A stretch of 61,085 nt of DNA from Sphingobacteriales bacterium (GTDB lineage Bacteria; Bacteroidota; Bacteroidia; Chitinophagales; UBA2359): the NCBI GenBank assembly GCA_016718845.1, contig JADKCK010000039.1, forward strand, positions 1 through 61,085, written 5' to 3'. Of this stretch, positions 11,175 through 19,559 are shown in pieces (positions within the stretch are counted from its first letter, which is position 1; the number at the start of each line of letters is the position of its first letter). Made by a program: the position numbers and the translations under genes. The notes beneath the pieces are model-generated. The model searched no databases and had not been told where the DNA came from. It worked only from the letters and a program-made list of their open reading frames with translations.

Positions 11175-11756
11175 TTAAATAGCAAAAAGCGCTTGAGTAC
11201 TCAATGATAAGCCTTTTATGGCTGCCTCTGCCGAGCAGATTTTTTCGTTGCTTACAATACTTACTGTTTCGGGCGATGTGTAACAATAGACACACTTTGC
11301 ATCGGGAAAAATATGCCACACTACCAAAACACCTGCGGCAAAGTATTCGTTTTTTTTGTTTTCGGTGTTGACCACATTGTCTGTTTTCGAGATAATTTCG
11401 ACTACAAAAGTAGGTATTACCTGTGTGCCTTTTGCAGCATCGTTAATTTGTTGTTCGGTGAAAAAAGCAATGTCGGGGATACGCATAATTTGTGCCGACA
11501 GAACACAGTTTACCTCTGCCACCAGCATACCGCCATTTTGATAGGCATCGGTTAACCTAAATTGCTTGTTTAGGTTTCTTAAGATATGCAACTCGGTTTG
11601 TTTTATCGCATCTTTTTTAATAATTTCGCCTTTATTGTACTCGTATTTTGTGTCGTGGCAACTATTCCAGTTTAAAAGGCTTTGAATGGTAATTTTTTTT
11701 CGCTGAACACTCGACAAACGTTCTGTCGGATTTAATTTTACTGTTTGTGTGGTCAT
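11175..11756 (-). CDS. Uma2 family putative endonuclease
   Basis: The product of about 193 residues starts MTTQTVKLNPTERLSSVQRK. It carries the Uma2 (DUF820) core of the PD-(D/E)XK nuclease fold: MRIPDIAFFTEQQ supplies the acidic residue, and VEIISKTD provides the E-x-(S/K) segment. Uma2 proteins are numerous in Bacteroidota and Cyanobacteria; their biological role is unclear. The gene lies antisense between the TolC and HlyD genes of the efflux set, which suggests a later insertion. The ATG at 11756 is preferred over one at 11822 because the extra residues are not family-like and would run into the HlyD gene's leader. Copies of the GGCTG-type repeat flank its 3' side (11140-11170). Confidence 0.82.
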   Translation of the reverse strand: MTTQTVKLNPTERLSSVQRKKITIQSLLNWNSCHDTKYEYNKGEIIKKDAIKQTELHILRNLNKQFRLTDAYQNGGMLVAEVNCVLSAQIMRIPDIAFFTEQQINDAAKGTQVIPTFVVEIISKTDNVVNTENKKNEYFAAGVLVVWHIFPDAKCVYCYTSPETVSIVSNEKICSAEAAIKGLSLSTQALFAI

Positions 11757-11833
11757 AGCATTATTATTTAGGTACAAAGATACACCAAATTTTCTAAATC
11801 TCTTCATTTTATTTATTGTCAATCCATTTCGTT

Positions 11834-12949
11834 ATGAAATTACTATATCCTTTGTTGTTTTCGGTGGTATTTTTAGCAGCTTGCCAGGGTACCCCCGACA
11901 CAAACAACGACTTAACGGCGCTTAAAGAGCAGCAAAAACAAATCAACGACCGCATCAAAGAGCTTGAAAAAACAAGTGGTGGTGCTGCCAATACCCGGGC
12001 GGTAAAAGAAACAGCTGTTGAGGCAATACCTCTAAAAGCCGAAACTTTTACGCACGTATTAGAGGTGCAAGGCAAAGCCGATGCCACCGACAACGTAGCT
12101 GTTAGCCCACAACAACCCGGCATTGTGTCGCAGGTGTTGGTTGCCGAAGGGCAAAACGTAAAAAAAGGGCAACTTTTGGCTACCCTTAACAGCGATGTGT
12201 TTAACCAAAGTGTTGCCGAATTGCAAACGCAAATCGATTTGGCTAATATTTTGTATCAAAAGCAAAAATCGTTGTGGGACCAAAAGATTGGTACCGAAGT
12301 ACAATATTTGCAAGCCAAAGCCAACAAAGATGCATTAGAACGCAAAACGGCTACTTTACGCCAACAAGCCGAGTTGTACAATATATACGCACCCATTAGC
12401 GGCACCCTCGAAGAGGTAAACGTTAAAGTGGGCGAAGGGGCAGGCGTAGGTTCGCCCATTCCGCCGTTTCGTATTATTAGCTTGGGCAACCTAAAAGTGC
12501 AGGCAGATGTGGCAGAAACATACGTCAACAAAATCAAAAAAGGCGACAATGTGTCCTTGTTTTTTCCGGATTTGAACAAAAGCCTAAGCGCTAAAATCAC
12601 TAATATTAGCACCCTTATCAACAATATTGGTCGCACGTTTAGCATCGAGATGCGCATTCCGGCTACTACGGGTGTTAAACCTAATATGATTGCGATGATA
12701 AAAATAAACGATTACTCGGTAGCTAATGCCATTGTAATACCACTTAACACCGTGCAAAACTCCGAGGAAGGACAATACGTGTTTGTTGCCGATGAGCAAG
12801 CAGGTAAAAAAGTGGTTCGCAAACAAATCATCGAAACAGGTTTAACCAACGGCGACCGCATAGAGGTTAAAAAAGGTTTACGCTCGGGCGATATGCTTAT
12901 CACCACAGGCTACCAAGATATAGCACCTGGGCAAGTAGTTACTTTTTAG
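11834..12949 (+). CDS. HlyD/MFP family periplasmic adaptor of RND efflux pump
   Basis: The product (about 371 residues) starts MKLLYPLLFSVVFLAACQGT, a lipoprotein signal with lipobox LAAC, so it should be anchored in a membrane facing the periplasm. A short coiled coil (LKEQQKQINDRIKELEK), a biotinyl-lipoyl half (VSPQQPGIVSQVLVAEGQNV), an alpha-hairpin, the returning lipoyl half (IYAPISGTLEEVNVKVGEGA) and the beta-barrel and membrane-proximal domains follow in order. It bridges the RND permease and the TolC channel. The ATG at 11834 is chosen because it gives a proper lipoprotein signal, rather than 11816. Confidence 0.93.
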   Translation: MKLLYPLLFSVVFLAACQGTPDTNNDLTALKEQQKQINDRIKELEKTSGGAANTRAVKETAVEAIPLKAETFTHVLEVQGKADATDNVAVSPQQPGIVSQVLVAEGQNVKKGQLLATLNSDVFNQSVAELQTQIDLANILYQKQKSLWDQKIGTEVQYLQAKANKDALERKTATLRQQAELYNIYAPISGTLEEVNVKVGEGAGVGSPIPPFRIISLGNLKVQADVAETYVNKIKKGDNVSLFFPDLNKSLSAKITNISTLINNIGRTFSIEMRIPATTGVKPNMIAMIKINDYSVANAIVIPLNTVQNSEEGQYVFVADEQAGKKVVRKQIIETGLTNGDRIEVKKGLRSGDMLITTGYQDIAPGQVVTF

Positions 12950-12977
12950 GGCTTTCGGCTTTAGGTTATCTTATGCC

Positions 12978-13000
12978 GTTGTTTGTGTCTCACAAACAAC
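12978..13000. terminator. Hairpin after the HlyD gene
   Basis: GTTGTTTGTG (12978-12987) pairs perfectly with CACAAACAAC (12991-13000) around TCT. The same hairpin, with one base changed, is at 811-833. There is no T run, so termination is uncertain. Confidence 0.5.
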
Positions 13001-13063
13001 AAGGCAACTTTCGCGAAACACTACTTAAAATAATGTTCGTATCTAAAACGACTTTTAACATAG

Positions 13064-13273
13064 TTAATCTTTATTTAGCCAATCTTGAATAGTATCCGAA
13101 TTATAGCCTTTTTCTTCCCAAATTTCATCTGCTTGGTCAAAAGCTTTTTCGAACAGAAATTTAGCTATTACTTCTTTTAATTCTAACAAATGTTTATCCG
13201 AAATGCCCGTTTCGTATAGATGCAATAACTCTAACTGTAAATTAGATAATGGTTGTGAAGCCAATTTTAGCAT
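13064..13273 (-). CDS. Small orphan antitoxin-like protein
   Basis: The product of 69 residues (MLKLASQPLSNLQLELLHLY...DWLNKD) is clearly related to the antitoxin-like protein at 18773-19003. Shared features are PL(S/T)N(L/V)QLELL, a LLEL(K/R) motif, then a helix ending (Q/R)A(D/N)..W(E/D)E and a final (I/V)..(W/I)LN segment. The copy at 18773 overlaps a PIN-domain toxin; no toxin remnant is visible beside this one, so it is an orphan. It lies antisense between the HlyD and RND genes. The ATG at 13273 is preferred because it lines up with the paralogue's start. The antitoxin role is inferred from the paralogue's context. Confidence 0.68.
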   Translation of the reverse strand: MLKLASQPLSNLQLELLHLYETGISDKHLLELKEVIAKFLFEKAFDQADEIWEEKGYNSDTIQDWLNKD

Positions 13274-13414
13274 GATACATTTTTTTAATAGTGCCAATAT
13301 AAACGAAATTGTAGCACAAAATTACACAAAAAAAAGCAAATTTTGTGCTAAATGTGACTAAATATTGCTTCTAAACACAACTATTTCACAAAAATCCGTC
13401 ATACATTAAGCAAC

Positions 13415-16400
13415 ATGAGTCATCAACATAAAGAATTTGGACCTACCAGTTGGTCTATCGACAACAAGACAAGTATTTATTTCATTACCATTCTTATCAC
13501 TTTGTTTGGCATTAGCTTATACTTTAGCTTACCCAAAACAAATTTCCCCGATATTGTTATTCCAACCATTTATGTTAGCACCATCTACCCGGGTACATCG
13601 CCTGCCGACATGGAAAACTTGGTAACGCGCCCCATCGAAAAACAATGTAAATCGATACCGGGTGTTAAAAAAATCACCAGCAATTCTATCCAAGATTTTG
13701 CCAATGTAGTGGTGGAGTTTAACACCGATGTTGATGTGCCTGTTGCCAAACAGCGCGTAAAAGATGCAGTGGATAAAGCCCGTCAGGATTTGCCCAAAGA
13801 CCTGCCCGCCGACCCCAATGTGATAGAGGTTGATTTTTCGGAGATACCCATCATGAATATCAACATATCGGGCGACTACGACCTAAACCGCCTGAAAACT
13901 TATGCCGAAGCCATACAAGACGAGGTAGAACAACTCAAAGAAATTACCCGAGCCGATATGGTAGGCGCTCTTGACCGCGAAATTCAGGTAAATGTGGATA
14001 TGTACAAAATGCAAGCCGCTAACCTTACCTTTGGCGATATTGAACGCGCTATTGCCTACGAAAACATGACCATATCGGGCGGAGCCGTTGATGTGGGCAA
14101 CATGAAACGAGCTTTGCGCGTAAAAGGCACCTTTACCAACCCCATGCAGTTGCAAAACATTGCCATCAAAAACTCGTCGGGTTTGCCTGTTTACCTAAAA
14201 GATGTAGCCGATGTAAAAGACTCTTTTAAAGAGCGCGAAAGCTACGCCCGATACAATGGCAAAAACGTAATTACGCTAAACGTAATTAAACGCAGCGGCG
14301 AAAACCTGATTAACGCATCGGACAAAATACACGCGCTAATCGAAAACATGGAAGTTGAAAAACTACCCAAAGACCTAAAAGTAGATATTACCGCCGACCA
14401 ATCGGAGCAAACCCGCACCACCCTAAACGACCTAATCAACTCTATCATCATTGGGTTTATTTTAGTAACCATTGTGTTGATGTTTTTTATGGGCGTAACC
14501 AATGCGTTTTTTGTGGCTTTATCGGTTCCTTTATCTACCTTTATGGCTTTTATGCTAATGCCTTGGATTGGTTTTGAACTAAACATGATTGTATTGTTTG
14601 CTCTTTTGTTTGCATTGGGTATTGTGGTAGATGATGCTATTGTGGTGATAGAAAACACCTACCGCATTTTCGACAATGGCAAAGTACCCGTTGGCGAAGC
14701 AGCTAAAAAAGCAGCCGGCGAGATATTTGTACCCGTTTTTGCAGGCACACTAACCACTTTAGCACCCTTTGTACCCTTGGCATTTTGGCAAGGTATTGTA
14801 GGTAAGTTTATGTTTTATCTGCCCATTACCCTTATCATCACGCTTGTTGCATCGCTTATTGTGGCGTTTATCATCAACCCCGTTTTTGCGGTTACGTTTA
14901 TGAGCATCGAAAACAAAAACCCAAGCGCCAAAGAAAAACGCGATACCTTAATCAAAAACGCAATAACCGTAGGTATAATGGCATTTTTTACGCTAATTGC
15001 CTATATCGCAATGCCCAAAGGCTATGGCAACTTTGCCGCTTTTGCCCTTATTATGTTTATTGCCTACAAACTGTTTATCAAACGCCTATTACATGGCTTT
15101 GAGTACGGCTTGTTACCCAAACTAATGGATGCCTACGAAAGTGTATTAACATTTTTGATGCGCGGCGTAAAACCTTATTTGGTATTGGCATTTACCATTG
15201 TATTGTTGTTCTTTTCGATATTTATGATAGGACAACGCCCACCTGCCGTTGAGTTTTTCCCGCAAGGCGACCCTAACTTTATCTATGCCTATCTAACCCT
15301 GCCCGTTGGTACAAACACTGCACACACCGACTCTATCACAGCAATGGTAGAGCAAAAGGTAGAAAAAGTAGTGGGTAAAAACAATCCTATCGTTGAATCT
15401 ATTGGCAGTAATGTAGCCGTTGGAGCCGTTGACCCCAATGGCGGCGACCGAAGTACCGCCCCAAACAAAGGTAAAGTTACCGTAGCTTTTGTGAAATTTG
15501 CCGAACGAGGTGGTAAATCGACCCGCGAATATTTGGACAAAATACGAACCGAAGTAAGCAACCTACCCGGCGTGCAAGTAACCGTTGCCCAAGAGCAAGG
15601 CGGCCCACCAACAGGCGCACCTATTAACATAGAGGTAAGCGGCGAAAACATAGACGAACTAATAGCTATGGCAGGCAAACTAAAATATTATCTGCAAGAC
15701 TCCCTCCAAATACCGGGTATCGAAGAGCTAAAATCGGACTTTGTGAACAACAACCCCGAAATTATCGTAAACGTAAACCGCGAAAAAGCCAACCGCGAGG
15801 GCGTAGCTACTGCCTTTATTGGTGGCGAATTACGTACAGCTGTTTTTGGCAAAGAAGTATCAAAATTTAAGGACAACGAAGACGAATTTCCTATCCAACT
15901 GCGCTACCAATTTGACCAACGTAATAGCGTTGATGCCCTACTAAATACCAAGCTAACCTTCCGCAACGAAATGGGACAGATGAAATCTATACCCCTATCT
16001 GCTGTTGCCGATGTACAATATACTAATACCTATGGTGGTATCAAACGCAAAAACTTAAAACGGGTTATCACACTTGCCTCTAACGTATTAAGTGGCTACA
16101 ACGCCACCGAAATAAACGAACAAATAAAAGCCGCCGTAGCCCAATACAACCTGCCACGCGGCATAGAGGTTGACCTAACAGGCGAACAAGAAGAACAAGC
16201 CGAAACATCGGCATTTTTGGGTCGAGCTTTGTTAATTTCGTTAGGTTTAATCTTTTTGATACTTATCACACAATTTAACTCGGTTAGTAAAACCGTTATC
16301 ATCTTATCCGAAATTGTGTTTAGTATCATTGGCGTATTATTGGGTTTTGCTTTCTTTCAGTTCAAAATATCTATTGTAATGGTAGGTATTGGTATTGTAG

Positions 16401-16831
16401 GATTGGCAGGTATTGTGGTTAAAAATGGGATATTAATTGTAGAATTTGCCGACGTACTACGCGAACAAGGTTACTCGGTTTTCGATGCCGTAGTACATGC
16501 AGGCAGAACCCGTATCAAACCTGTTTTACTAACTGCATCGGCAACAACCTTAGGTTTAATACCTTTGGCTTTGGGTATGAACATCAACTTTGTTACCCTT
16601 TTTACCGACCTCGACCCGCAGTTTTTCTTGGGCGGCGACAGCGTAGTGTTCTGGGGTCCATTATCATGGACAATCATCTTTGGGCTTACCTTTGCTACCT
16701 TCTTAACCCTAGTTGTAGTACCAGCCATGTACCTAATACGCTACACACTAGGCGAAAGATTTAGCAAAAAGAAAAACCTACCCGACAACCTTACCCTAAA
16801 CACAAGCACACCAACAAACAACGAAGCCTAA
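13415..16831 (+). CDS. RND family efflux transporter permease subunit
   Basis: The intact 1,138-residue inner-membrane protein has the AcrB/MexB-like layout: a first transmembrane helix (about 20-40), a large periplasmic porter and docking loop, helices 2-6, a second periplasmic loop, and helices 8-12. The proton-relay aspartates are visible in helix 4 as D406-D407 (ALGIVVDDAIVVIEN). The product is slightly longer than typical (about 1,040) because of an extra stretch with hydrophobic segments around residues 500-570 (TLIKNAITVGIMAFFTLIAY). It would export hydrophobic compounds in exchange for protons, working with the adaptor at 11834 and the channel at 9683. The terminator in the repeat at 16858 ends the cluster. 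Confidence 0.95.
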   Translation: MSHQHKEFGPTSWSIDNKTSIYFITILITLFGISLYFSLPKTNFPDIVIPTIYVSTIYPGTSPADMENLVTRPIEKQCKSIPGVKKITSNSIQDFANVVVEFNTDVDVPVAKQRVKDAVDKARQDLPKDLPADPNVIEVDFSEIPIMNINISGDYDLNRLKTYAEAIQDEVEQLKEITRADMVGALDREIQVNVDMYKMQAANLTFGDIERAIAYENMTISGGAVDVGNMKRALRVKGTFTNPMQLQNIAIKNSSGLPVYLKDVADVKDSFKERESYARYNGKNVITLNVIKRSGENLINASDKIHALIENMEVEKLPKDLKVDITADQSEQTRTTLNDLINSIIIGFILVTIVLMFFMGVTNAFFVALSVPLSTFMAFMLMPWIGFELNMIVLFALLFALGIVVDDAIVVIENTYRIFDNGKVPVGEAAKKAAGEIFVPVFAGTLTTLAPFVPLAFWQGIVGKFMFYLPITLIITLVASLIVAFIINPVFAVTFMSIENKNPSAKEKRDTLIKNAITVGIMAFFTLIAYIAMPKGYGNFAAFALIMFIAYKLFIKRLLHGFEYGLLPKLMDAYESVLTFLMRGVKPYLVLAFTIVLLFFSIFMIGQRPPAVEFFPQGDPNFIYAYLTLPVGTNTAHTDSITAMVEQKVEKVVGKNNPIVESIGSNVAVGAVDPNGGDRSTAPNKGKVTVAFVKFAERGGKSTREYLDKIRTEVSNLPGVQVTVAQEQGGPPTGAPINIEVSGENIDELIAMAGKLKYYLQDSLQIPGIEELKSDFVNNNPEIIVNVNREKANREGVATAFIGGELRTAVFGKEVSKFKDNEDEFPIQLRYQFDQRNSVDALLNTKLTFRNEMGQMKSIPLSAVADVQYTNTYGGIKRKNLKRVITLASNVLSGYNATEINEQIKAAVAQYNLPRGIEVDLTGEQEEQAETSAFLGRALLISLGLIFLILITQFNSVSKTVIILSEIVFSIIGVLLGFAFFQFKISIVMVGIGIVGLAGIVVKNGILIVEFADVLREQGYSVFDAVVHAGRTRIKPVLLTASATTLGLIPLALGMNINFVTLFTDLDPQFFLGGDSVVFWGPLSWTIIFGLTFATFLTLVVVPAMYLIRYTLGERFSKKKNLPDNLTLNTSTPTNNEA

Positions 16832-16857
16832 AACCGCATCTAGCTTACATCACCAAA

Positions 16858-16905
16858 AACCCCACAAACAGCAATACGCCGTTTGTGGGGTTTTGTTTTT
16901 GGGTT
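16858..16905 (+). terminator. Rho-independent terminator after the RND gene (part of spacer repeat 1)
   Basis: AACCCCACAAAC (16858-16869) pairs with GTTTGTGGGGTT (16881-16892), followed by TTGTTTTT. The same hairpin recurs at 19437-19471 and, slightly shorter, at 18401-18427. Confidence 0.92.
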
Positions 16906-17159
16906 TTGGGCAGATGCAGACCAAGCTCGATTTACACCAAATGTTTTTAAATTTACAACGGAGACACGTAGAACACAGAGTTTTTTTTGGGGCAGATGCT
17001 ATGGCTTTTTTATTTGCTATTTTTTAGTTTGCAACCAGAGATACTAAAAAACATAAAGCCCCATTTCTCTGTGTTCTCTGTGTCTCTTGTTATTTTTTAT
17101 TTTTTTAGCGCACAACAAATAATGCAGACCAAGCTATCACCTCATCGCCCAAAAATAAA

Positions 17160-17191
17160 TTTGGTGTTTTGCAAAAAATGCTGTAACTTTG
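17160..17191 (+). promoter_or_regulatory. Consensus Bacteroidota promoter at right end of spacer repeat 1
   Basis: TTTG at 17160-17163, a 20-base spacer, and TAACTTTG at 17184-17191 match the -33/-7 pattern exactly. The antitoxin-like start is 70 bases downstream. Confidence 0.85.
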
Positions 17192-17260
17192 TGCTACTTT
17201 TACGCTGGAGCAACCTTTAATCGGCAATTTAACAATCTACTTTTACCCAAAACAACTAAA

Positions 17261-17485
17261 ATGCTATTACAACAACAAATACTCCACGACATACAAAGCC
17301 TAACCGACCCCGTTGTGCTAAATCAATTGTACGGCTATGTTAGCTCATTAAAAAAAGCAAATGAACAACAAAAAAGTAACACATTGGCTGTGCTACAATT
17401 TTTAGGCACTATTAACAACCAAGAAGCCGCCGAAATAAGCACTTGTATTGACTTGGAATTTAATAAAATTGAGGGCGAGTGGTAA
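17261..17485 (+). CDS. VapB-type antitoxin-like protein of a broken TA module
   Basis: The 74-residue product (MLLQQQILHDIQSLTDPVVL...INNQEAAEISTCIDLEF...IEGEW) resembles small Bacteroidota antitoxins that precede PIN toxins. It has an N-terminal helical region and a C-terminal acidic tail ending IEGEW. One base after its stop is an ATG opening MRKIALDTN, the N-terminus of a PIN toxin, but that toxin is internally deleted. The gene therefore appears to be an antitoxin left without its toxin. It has its own consensus promoter in the upstream spacer repeat. The ATG at 17261 gives a compact antitoxin; upstream codons would extend into the promoter. Confidence 0.72.
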   Translation: MLLQQQILHDIQSLTDPVVLNQLYGYVSSLKKANEQQKSNTLAVLQFLGTINNQEAAEISTCIDLEFNKIEGEW

Positions 17486-17486
17486 A

Positions 17487-17557
17487 ATGCGAAAAATAGC
17501 CCTAGACACAAATTAGACAAACATTTTCAAAATGTTGCAGGTTTAACCATTTTATAA
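17487..17557 (+). pseudogene. Internally deleted PIN-domain (VapC-type) toxin remnant
   Basis: ATG at 17487 begins MRKIALDTN, the canonical first strand and first catalytic Asp of a PIN nuclease, then hits TAG at 17514. In the +2 frame from 17513 the next bases read LDKHFQNVAGLTIL followed by TAA at 17555-17557, which matches the usual last strand and C-terminus of VapC proteins. The start and the end of the toxin are thus fused with about 100 codons missing, and the junction is also out of frame. The toxin must be inactive. Confidence 0.78.
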
Positions 17558-17560
17558 CAC

Positions 17561-17616
17561 CCCACCTCATCGCCCAAAAATAAATTTGGCACTTTGCAAA
17601 AAATAGTGTAACTTTG
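17561..17616 (+). promoter_or_regulatory. Partial spacer repeat with promoter for the UPF0175-PIN module
   Basis: Only the last 55 or so bases of the spacer repeat (CACCTCATCGCCCAAAAATA onward) are present. TTTG at 17585-17588, a 20-base spacer and TAACTTTG at 17609-17616 form a consensus promoter 58 bases before the antitoxin start. The terminator half of the repeat is absent here. Confidence 0.8.
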
Positions 17617-17673
17617 TGGTTCGTAAAAAACCTGATAGCAGTTATCAACTCACAATCATTAAAACCTAAACCG

Positions 17674-17910
17674 ATGACCATTACTATCCCTGATAATGTA
17701 TTAACAGATGCCCAAATTACCCCCGATGAATTACTCATCGATTTTGCAGCTTACCTATACAACAAACAAATCTTGTCTATAGGGCAAGCCAAAAAAATAG
17801 CTAAACTCGATTTAATTTCTTTTCAAAAAGAATTAGCTAAACGCAATATTTACCTGCATTTTGACGTAGAAGACCTCGAAAAAGACTTAAAAAACCTAAA
17901 CCTATTGTGA
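17674..17910 (+). CDS. UPF0175 family antitoxin
   Basis: The 78-residue protein (MTITIPDNVLTDAQITPDEL...LDLISFQKELAKRNIYLHF) has the UPF0175 signature. It starts with a short beta strand, then a helix rich in acidic residues (LLIDFAAYLYNKQILSIGQA), then a helix-turn-helix-like KKIAKLDLISFQKELAKRNI. UPF0175 proteins are commonly paired with DUF3368 PIN proteins as antitoxins, and that is the case here, with the next gene overlapping by one base. Such antitoxins usually repress their own promoter; a consensus promoter lies at 17585-17616. The ATG at 17674 is the family start. Confidence 0.9.
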   Translation: MTITIPDNVLTDAQITPDELLIDFAAYLYNKQILSIGQAKKIAKLDLISFQKELAKRNIYLHFDVEDLEKDLKNLNLL

Positions 17911-18383
17911 TGATTGTTGTTAGTGACACATCTGCCCTAAGTAACCTAATACAAGTGCAACAATTGCCAATATTGGCAGCATTGTTTAAACAAATTATTA
18001 TCCCACAAGAAGTGTACAAAGAATTGTGCGAGATAACTACACAAAAACAACTAATAGACAATCAGAATTGGATACTTGTGCAACCCGCCACAAACCAAAC
18101 AAAAATAACCGAGCTAAAACAAAACTTAGACGACGGAGAATCCGAAGCTATAGCCTTAGCCCTAGAAATAAATAGCGATTATCTGCTAATAGATGAATTG
18201 AAAGGCAGAAACATGGCAGAAAACCATGGTATAAAAATAGTTGGCTTGTTAGGCATCTTGATAAAAGCAAAGCAACAAGGTATTTTAACGGCAATAAAAC
18301 CAATAATGGAACAGTTATTAACAATCGGTTTCCGAATAAAACCAACCCTTTTTGATAGAGTACTTGAAGAGGTAAACGAATAA
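17910..18383 (+). CDS. DUF3368 PIN-domain toxin
   Basis: The 157-residue product opens MIVVSDTSALSNLIQVQQL with the first PIN aspartate. It continues with a helix-strand alternation, DDGESEAIALALE in the centre, and LLIDELKGRNMAE followed by IVGLLGILI, the DUF3368 pattern. PIN toxins are Mg-dependent ribonucleases; DUF3368 proteins pair with UPF0175 antitoxins. The start codon overlaps the antitoxin stop (TGATG), so translation is coupled. Acidic residues for metal binding seem intact, so the toxin is probably functional. The gene is followed directly by spacer repeat 2. Confidence 0.9.
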   Translation: MIVVSDTSALSNLIQVQQLPILAALFKQIIIPQEVYKELCEITTQKQLIDNQNWILVQPATNQTKITELKQNLDDGESEAIALALEINSDYLLIDELKGRNMAENHGIKIVGLLGILIKAKQQGILTAIKPIMEQLLTIGFRIKPTLFDRVLEEVNE

Positions 18384-18400
18384 AATGTAGTCTTTGACCT

Positions 18401-18750
18401 CCACAAACAGCAACACGCCGTTTGTGGGGTTTTGTTTTTGGGTTTTGGGCAGATGCAGACCAAGCTCGATTTACACCAAATGTTTTTAAATTTACAACGG
18501 AGACACGGAGAACACAGCGTTTTTTTGGGCAGATGCTATGGCTTTTTTATTTGCTATTTTTTAGTTTGCAACCAAAGATACTAAAAAACATAAAGCCCCA
18601 TTTCTCTGTGTTCTCTGTGTCTCTTGTTGTTTTTTATTTTTTTAGCGCACAACAAATAATGCAGACAAACCTTTGCTTTAAGGCATCACCTCATCGCCCA
18701 AAAATAAATTTGGTGTTTTGCAAAAAATGCTGTAACTTTGTGCTACTTTT
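18401..18750 (+). repeat. TA-cassette spacer repeat, copy 2
   Basis: This copy is almost identical to copy 1. It has a terminator hairpin (CCACAAAC 18401-18408 with GTTTGTGG 18420-18427), an inner inverted repeat (18500-18519 with 18604-18623) and a consensus promoter. The promoter has TTTG 18709-18712, a 20-base spacer and TAACTTTG 18733-18740. The next antitoxin starts 33 bases after the -7 box. Confidence 0.88.
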
Positions 18751-18772
18751 ATAACCATTAAATCCAATAAAT

Positions 18773-19003
18773 ATGCCCATAGCCATTAAACAACCATTAA
18801 CCAACGTTCAACTAGAACTATTAAAAACCTTTTCGCACCAACTGACCGACAACGATTTGCTAGAACTACGAAAAATTTTAGCCGCTTTTTTTGCTCAAAG
18901 ACTGATAGAACAAGCCAACCAAGTTTGGGACGAACAACATTGGAACGATGAAAAAGTAGACGAAATACTAAACACTAAAATGCGCAAAATAACCAAGCAA
19001 TAA
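18773..19003 (+). CDS. Antitoxin-like protein of a PIN TA module
   Basis: The 76-residue product (MPIAIKQPLTNVQLELLKTF...QANQVWDEQHWNDEKVDEIL...) is mostly helical and charged, the usual make-up of Bacteroidota antitoxins. Its stop overlaps the ATG of the PIN toxin by one base. A paralogue lies alone at 13064-13273. No classical DNA-binding motif is recognised with certainty; the antitoxin role rests on coupling to a PIN gene, size and the dedicated promoter. Confidence 0.82.
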   Translation: MPIAIKQPLTNVQLELLKTFSHQLTDNDLLELRKILAAFFAQRLIEQANQVWDEQHWNDEKVDEILNTKMRKITKQ

Positions 19004-19416
19004 TGCAAAAGATAGTTTTAGATACCAACGTGCTTTTAGTATCCATCTCTGACCGTTCAAAACACCATTGGATATTTAAAAGTTTACTTGGCGGTGATTA
19101 TACCCTTTGCGTAACCACCGATATTTTAACCGAATATGCCGAAATTATAGAACAACACATGGGGCATTGGGCAAGCGAAAATACTTTAGCCACCCTCGAA
19201 AATTTACCAAACATTGAGTTGGTAACAAGCTATTACAGGTTTGGGTTGCTAAAAGACCAAGATGATAATAAATTTGTAGATTGTGCTATTGCTTGTAACG
19301 CCAATTTTATTGTAAGTCACGACAACGATTTTAATATTTTGAAGCAAATAGATTTCCCCAAAGTAATAGTTATCAATACAGATAGCTTCCAGCAACTACT
19401 AAACAACACTATTTGA
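19003..19416 (+). CDS. PIN-domain toxin (putative toxin-antitoxin system component)
   Basis: The 137-residue product starts MQKIVLDTNVLLVSISDRSK with the first PIN aspartate and conserved LDTN. It carries an acidic helix (ILTEYAEIIEQHMG), then the DDNKFVDCAIACNANFIVSH segment that supplies the remaining metal-binding acidic residues, and DNDFNIL near the end. It is expected to be an Mg-dependent ribonuclease that is neutralised by the preceding protein. One-base overlap with the antitoxin shows coupling. The frame is intact. It belongs to the COG1569-like branch rather than classical VapC, judged by sequence feel only. Confidence 0.9.
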   Translation: MQKIVLDTNVLLVSISDRSKHHWIFKSLLGGDYTLCVTTDILTEYAEIIEQHMGHWASENTLATLENLPNIELVTSYYRFGLLKDQDDNKFVDCAIACNANFIVSHDNDFNILKQIDFPKVIVINTDSFQQLLNNTI

Positions 19417-19431
19417 CCTCATCATCTATCA

Positions 19432-19559
19432 CCAAAAACCCCACAAACAGCAACACGCCGTTTGTGGGGTTTTGTTTTTGGGTTTTGGGCAGATGCAGAC
19501 CAAGCTTTGCTTTACGGCATCACCTCATCGCCCAAAAATAAATTTGGTGTTTTGCAAAA
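19432..19559 (+). repeat. TA-cassette spacer repeat, truncated copy 3
   Basis: The left end carries the terminator hairpin (AACCCCACAAAC 19437-19448 with GTTTGTGGGGTT 19460-19471). The centre, including the inner inverted repeat, is missing. The right end keeps the TTTG -33 box (19543-19546) but diverges after TTTTGCAAAA, so the TAACTTTG -7 box is lost. What follows is a convergent Uma2 gene, not a TA module. Confidence 0.85.

Larger units (their letters stand above)
16853..17200 (+). repeat. TA-cassette spacer repeat, copy 1 (terminator hairpin to promoter)
   Basis: About 345 bases, nearly identical to 18401-18750. The left end is a terminator hairpin and the right end is a consensus promoter aimed at the next antitoxin gene. 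In the middle, GAGACACGTAGAACACAGAG (16961-16980) is an inverted match, 18 of 20 bases, to 17067-17086. No coding sequence in it is convincing; open frames are AT-rich artefacts. Confidence 0.88.

Noticed and set aside
16987..17220. Open frame inside spacer repeat 1 (and its twin at 18422-18754)
   Set aside because: It runs through the terminator-promoter repeat, crosses the promoter box and ends in the next leader; the copies do not share the same start or end, so it is not a gene.
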